Source: Labrenzia sp. 011 (GTDB taxonomy: Bacteria > Pseudomonadota > Alphaproteobacteria > Rhizobiales > Stappiaceae). From it: a stretch of 64,000 nucleotides of DNA. The notes beneath the pieces are model-generated. The model was not told where the DNA came from. It searched no databases and saw only the letters and a list, made by a program, of their open reading frames with translations. The stretch lies in contig NZ_QCYM01000009.1 in NCBI RefSeq assembly GCF_003075075.1, forward strand, positions 1 to 64,000, given 5' to 3'. This document shows, piece by piece, positions 61,619 through 64,000 of this stretch (its first letter is position 1; each line of letters opens with the position of its first letter). The position numbers were made by a program, and so were the translations under genes.

Positions 61619-62161
61619 TTATTGCGCCGGTCTGGGCGCGGCCATCACCAGCGACCAGAACACCTTGTGCTTGGCATTGGGCGCATAGGCGGTGGCGATG
61701 CCGAGCCGCGTGGCATCCTTCATGAGCAGAACCTCGTTGTGCTTCGGCGATTCCCGCCAGCCCGAAAAGGCTTCGGCGAAGGTGCGGTAGCCGGCGCTGA
61801 CATTTTCCGAAGCCGCGGTTTTCGGTTCGCCTATGGATCTCATGCGGGTGGCCAGCTGCTGGCCGCCCGCAAGGGAGGCCTTCACGGTGCCTGCGGCCGC
61901 CATGGCGTCGGCCTGGGAGCTGGCGATGGCGGACAGCTGCGCGTCGGGCGTTACCGGAGCGAGGCCGTTGTTGATCCGGTACTGGGAAATCATCTGGGCA
62001 GCCGTGGCGGCATCCACCTGGCCATCGACCCGGGCAAGATCCTGATAGAAGGAAGGTGTCTGGATGCGCTCGCCCGTGCAGGCCGCGAGACCGAGCGCCA
62101 GAACGCCAGCGAGCATCAGCGATCGATAACCGATAAGAGTGTCAGCCAAGGTTTTGAACAT
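61619..62161 (-). CDS. CAP domain lipoprotein
   Basis: 180 aa from ATG 62161; a longer frame upstream lacks a signal. Lipobox LALGLAAC (Cys about 27). The CAP/SCP domain (about 45-178) has ISQYRINNGLAPVTPDAQLS, ASENVSAGYRTFAEAFSGWRES in parts, HNEVLLMKDATRLGIATAY and VFWSLVMA. CAP proteins are secreted or envelope proteins of diverse function. The gap 62162-62647 upstream holds its promoter and the ccr terminator but no CDS I would defend. Confidence 0.88.
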   Translation of the reverse strand: MFKTLADTLIGYRSLMLAGVLALGLAACTGERIQTPSFYQDLARVDGQVDAATAAQMISQYRINNGLAPVTPDAQLSAIASSQADAMAAAGTVKASLAGGQQLATRMRSIGEPKTAASENVSAGYRTFAEAFSGWRESPKHNEVLLMKDATRLGIATAYAPNAKHKVFWSLVMAAPRPAQ

Positions 62162-62552
62162 CCCGCGTTTGCCGGGAGGATGATTCGCCCCAGCCGGGAC
62201 GGTGATGGGACGACAAGTGAGCAGAATTGCGGCGATCCGGCGAATGCGGTGAACAAGCTCCCGCTCGACCGTCTTGCGAAAATGTCCGCTCTCCCTGACC
62301 GGAGACAGTTTTCGCAACACACGAAGTAACGTGATGCGCGGTGAGGCGCTTTCGCTGCACCTGTGCAATTGACCGATCGGGAAAGCCCCGGGGGTGTCAT
62401 GACAGCATTCACCAGCCCCGCCCAGGTGTGGGGATATGGGCAAAGGACAGCGCGTCTCATGCCGGTTTCACGTTCTGCGGCCGGGTCGGCCACGCCGTGT
62501 GGCTGCAAATGCCGCCGTCAGCGGTTCAGGAGAACCGGGGCGCAGAACAGAT

Positions 62553-62578
62553 GACCAGCCCGCCGGAGCGGGCTGGTC
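62553..62578 (-). terminator. Probable ccr terminator hairpin
   Basis: Perfect 11-bp stem (GACCAGCCCGC 62553-62563 with 62568-62578) and CGGA loop, 70 bp past the ccr stop on the minus strand, followed by ATCTGTTCT rather than a full T-run. Confidence 0.5.
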
Positions 62579-62647
62579 CGGCTGCAGAACAGCCTTTCGG
62601 GAGCTTTTCGGGCATCCGCCGACGGGCGGAGGGCACAATCCGCAGGA

Positions 62648-63943
62648 TCAGCGGTTGGCGGCCTCCTGCACATCCTCGAAGGTGCGCAGGCCGGTGGTCG
62701 GGGCGCAGACGAGAACGGACATGTTGCCCGGCGCATGCTGGTTCTTCCACATCTTGGTGTGGGCCTTCGGGATCTGGTCCCAGGGGAAGACCTCGGACAT
62801 ATAGGGGTCGATCCGCCGCTCGATCATCAGCTTGTTGGCAGCCGAAGCCTGTTTCAGATGGGCGAAATGGGAGCCCTGCAGGCGCTTCTGGTGCATCCAC
62901 ATGTAACGGACGTCGAAGGTGCAGTTGAAGCCGGAGGTGCCCGCGCAGATCACGACCATGCCGCCCTTCTTGCAGATGAAGGTCGAGACCGGGAAGGTCG
63001 CCTCGCCGGGATGCTCGAAGACGATGTCGACATTGTTGCCCTTGCCGGTGAAGTCCCAGATCGCCTTGCCGAACTTGCGGACTTCCTTGAACCATTCGGC
63101 GTATTCGGCCGAATTGACCTTCGGGAGCTGGCCCCAGCAGTTGAAGTCCTTGCGGTTGATGACGCCCTTGGCGCCGAGATCGAGGACGAACTGGCGCTTG
63201 TCCTCCTCGGAAATCACGCCGATGGCGTTGGCGCCCGCGGCGGTGATGAGCTGGATGGCATAGGAGCCGAGACCGCCGGAGGCCCCCCAGACCAGAACGT
63301 TCTGGCCCGGCTTGAGTTCATGCGGGTGATGGCCGAACAGCATGCGGTAGGCGGTGGCGAGCGTCAGCGTGTAGCAGGCGCTTTCCTCCCAGGTCAGGTG
63401 CTTCGGCCGCGGCATGAGCTGCTGCGCCTGTACCCGGGTGAACTGCGAGAAGGAACCGTCCGGGGTCTCGTAGCCCCAGATGCGCTGGGATGTGGAGAAC
63501 ATCGGGTCGCCGCCGTTGCATTCCTCGTCGTCGCCGTCGTCCTGATTGCAATGGACGACGACCTCGTCGCCGACCTTCCAGCGCTTGACCCGGTCGCCGA
63601 CCGCCCAGACGATGCCGGCGGCGTCCGATCCGGCGATATGATAGTCTGCACCATGGCCGTCGAAGGGGCTGATCGGCTCGCCAAGGCCGGCCCAGATGCC
63701 GTTGTAGTTGACACCGGCGGCCATCACGAGGACCAGAACCTCATGGCTGTCCAGCTCCCAGGTCGGCACGACCTCAAGCTGCATGGCCTGTTCCGGCGGG
63801 CCGTGGCGGTCACGCCGGATGACCCAGGCATACATGTTCTTCGGAACGTGTCCGAGCGGCGGGATCTCACCGATTTCATAAAGATCTTTCACCGGAGCGT
63901 CCTCACGTGTTCGGTTGTCATTGGCTTCGGCTGCTGTCGTCAT
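62648..63943 (-). CDS. ccr: Crotonyl-CoA carboxylase/reductase
   Basis: 431 aa from ATG 63943 with AGGA just upstream. MDR-fold enzyme with the family signature: VMAAGVNYNGIWAGLGEPIS, HIAGSDAAGIVWAVGDRVKRW (in parts), GGDPMFSTSQRIWGYETPDG, and the nucleotide site VLVWGASGGLGSYAIQL. The long insert and C-terminal TSGFNCTFDVRYMWMHQKRL separate it from ordinary quinone reductases. It reductively carboxylates crotonyl-CoA to ethylmalonyl-CoA, the key step of acetyl-CoA assimilation without a glyoxylate shunt. Confidence 0.95.
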   Translation of the reverse strand: MTTAAEANDNRTREDAPVKDLYEIGEIPPLGHVPKNMYAWVIRRDRHGPPEQAMQLEVVPTWELDSHEVLVLVMAAGVNYNGIWAGLGEPISPFDGHGADYHIAGSDAAGIVWAVGDRVKRWKVGDEVVVHCNQDDGDDEECNGGDPMFSTSQRIWGYETPDGSFSQFTRVQAQQLMPRPKHLTWEESACYTLTLATAYRMLFGHHPHELKPGQNVLVWGASGGLGSYAIQLITAAGANAIGVISEEDKRQFVLDLGAKGVINRKDFNCWGQLPKVNSAEYAEWFKEVRKFGKAIWDFTGKGNNVDIVFEHPGEATFPVSTFICKKGGMVVICAGTSGFNCTFDVRYMWMHQKRLQGSHFAHLKQASAANKLMIERRIDPYMSEVFPWDQIPKAHTKMWKNQHAPGNMSVLVCAPTTGLRTFEDVQEAANR

Positions 63944-64000
63944 TCCTGTCCCCCTCCCCGGGCTGTCGTTTGCCGCGCCACTTCGCAAGTGCACAAGGCT

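Overview
This window is a GC-rich, densely coded stretch of an alphaproteobacterial chromosome. The gene set points to the Hyphomicrobiales, most likely a marine Stappiaceae-like bacterium (Roseibium/Labrenzia/Stappia group). The reasons are the aerobic cobaltochelatase genes cobS-cobT close to bolA, a J-domain gene and rpmB; a small membrane-protein gene wedged between aroK and xerD; IalB-type and CAP-type exported proteins; and two enzymes of the ethylmalonyl-CoA pathway (mesaconyl-CoA hydratase and crotonyl-CoA carboxylase/reductase). The family-level assignment is inference from gene content. I see no rRNA, tRNA, CRISPR array or intact insertion sequence.

Layout. 0-0.7 kb: AT-richer debris with one truncated ORF and an IS5-like transposase remnant. 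0.7-8.3 kb: a catabolic/uptake module with a beta-keto acid cleavage enzyme, divergent RpiR regulator, class-III aminotransferase, TAXI-type TRAP transporter and UspA protein, followed by a structured intergenic region that may encode a small RNA. 8.6-10.6 kb: a ThuA/ThuB-like pair behind LacI-type palindromes. 10.7-19.2 kb: gamma-glutamyltranspeptidase, a c-type cytochrome, an EEP nuclease-fold protein, a YchJ protein, a flippase/acetyltransferase pair and an acyl-CoA synthetase. 19.3-34.5 kb: the conserved core (xerD, small membrane protein, aroK, aroB, CorC-type protein, bolA, J-domain protein, cobS, cobT, phytase-like esterase, queuosine-precursor transporter, rpmB, DUF3108 protein, accA, L,D-transpeptidase).

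34.5-48.5 kb: HD protein, mesaconyl-CoA hydratase, a periplasmic rhodanese/YedE sulfur module with a previously unlisted 58-aa gene, typA, MarR-MFS efflux pair, folP-folK, a GT87-like membrane protein, a 4Fe-4S protein, argG and a TetR regulator. 48.7-51.4 kb: a two-subunit molybdenum hydroxylase of the isoquinoline oxidoreductase type divergent from that TetR gene. 51.5-64 kb: rlmN, IalB, an ECF sigma factor with no adjacent anti-sigma gene, a low-GC LysR/PhyH pair that looks acquired, a SpoU methyltransferase, a quinone reductase-like MDR, xth, four small envelope proteins (GH25 lipoprotein, unknown, SH3, CAP) and ccr.

The strongest non-routine signals are (i) the keto-acid cleavage/TAXI uptake module, which reads as an uncharacterised beta-amino or beta-keto acid pathway; (ii) a multi-stem candidate ncRNA with its own terminator at about 8.37-8.55 kb; (iii) a family of identically built 21-bp palindromes (8+5+8), occurring singly and as doublets with 42-43 bp period; and (iv) an ECF sigma gene whose usual partner is absent exactly where foreign-looking genes begin. 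All functional assignments come from reading motifs by eye; no database search was run.
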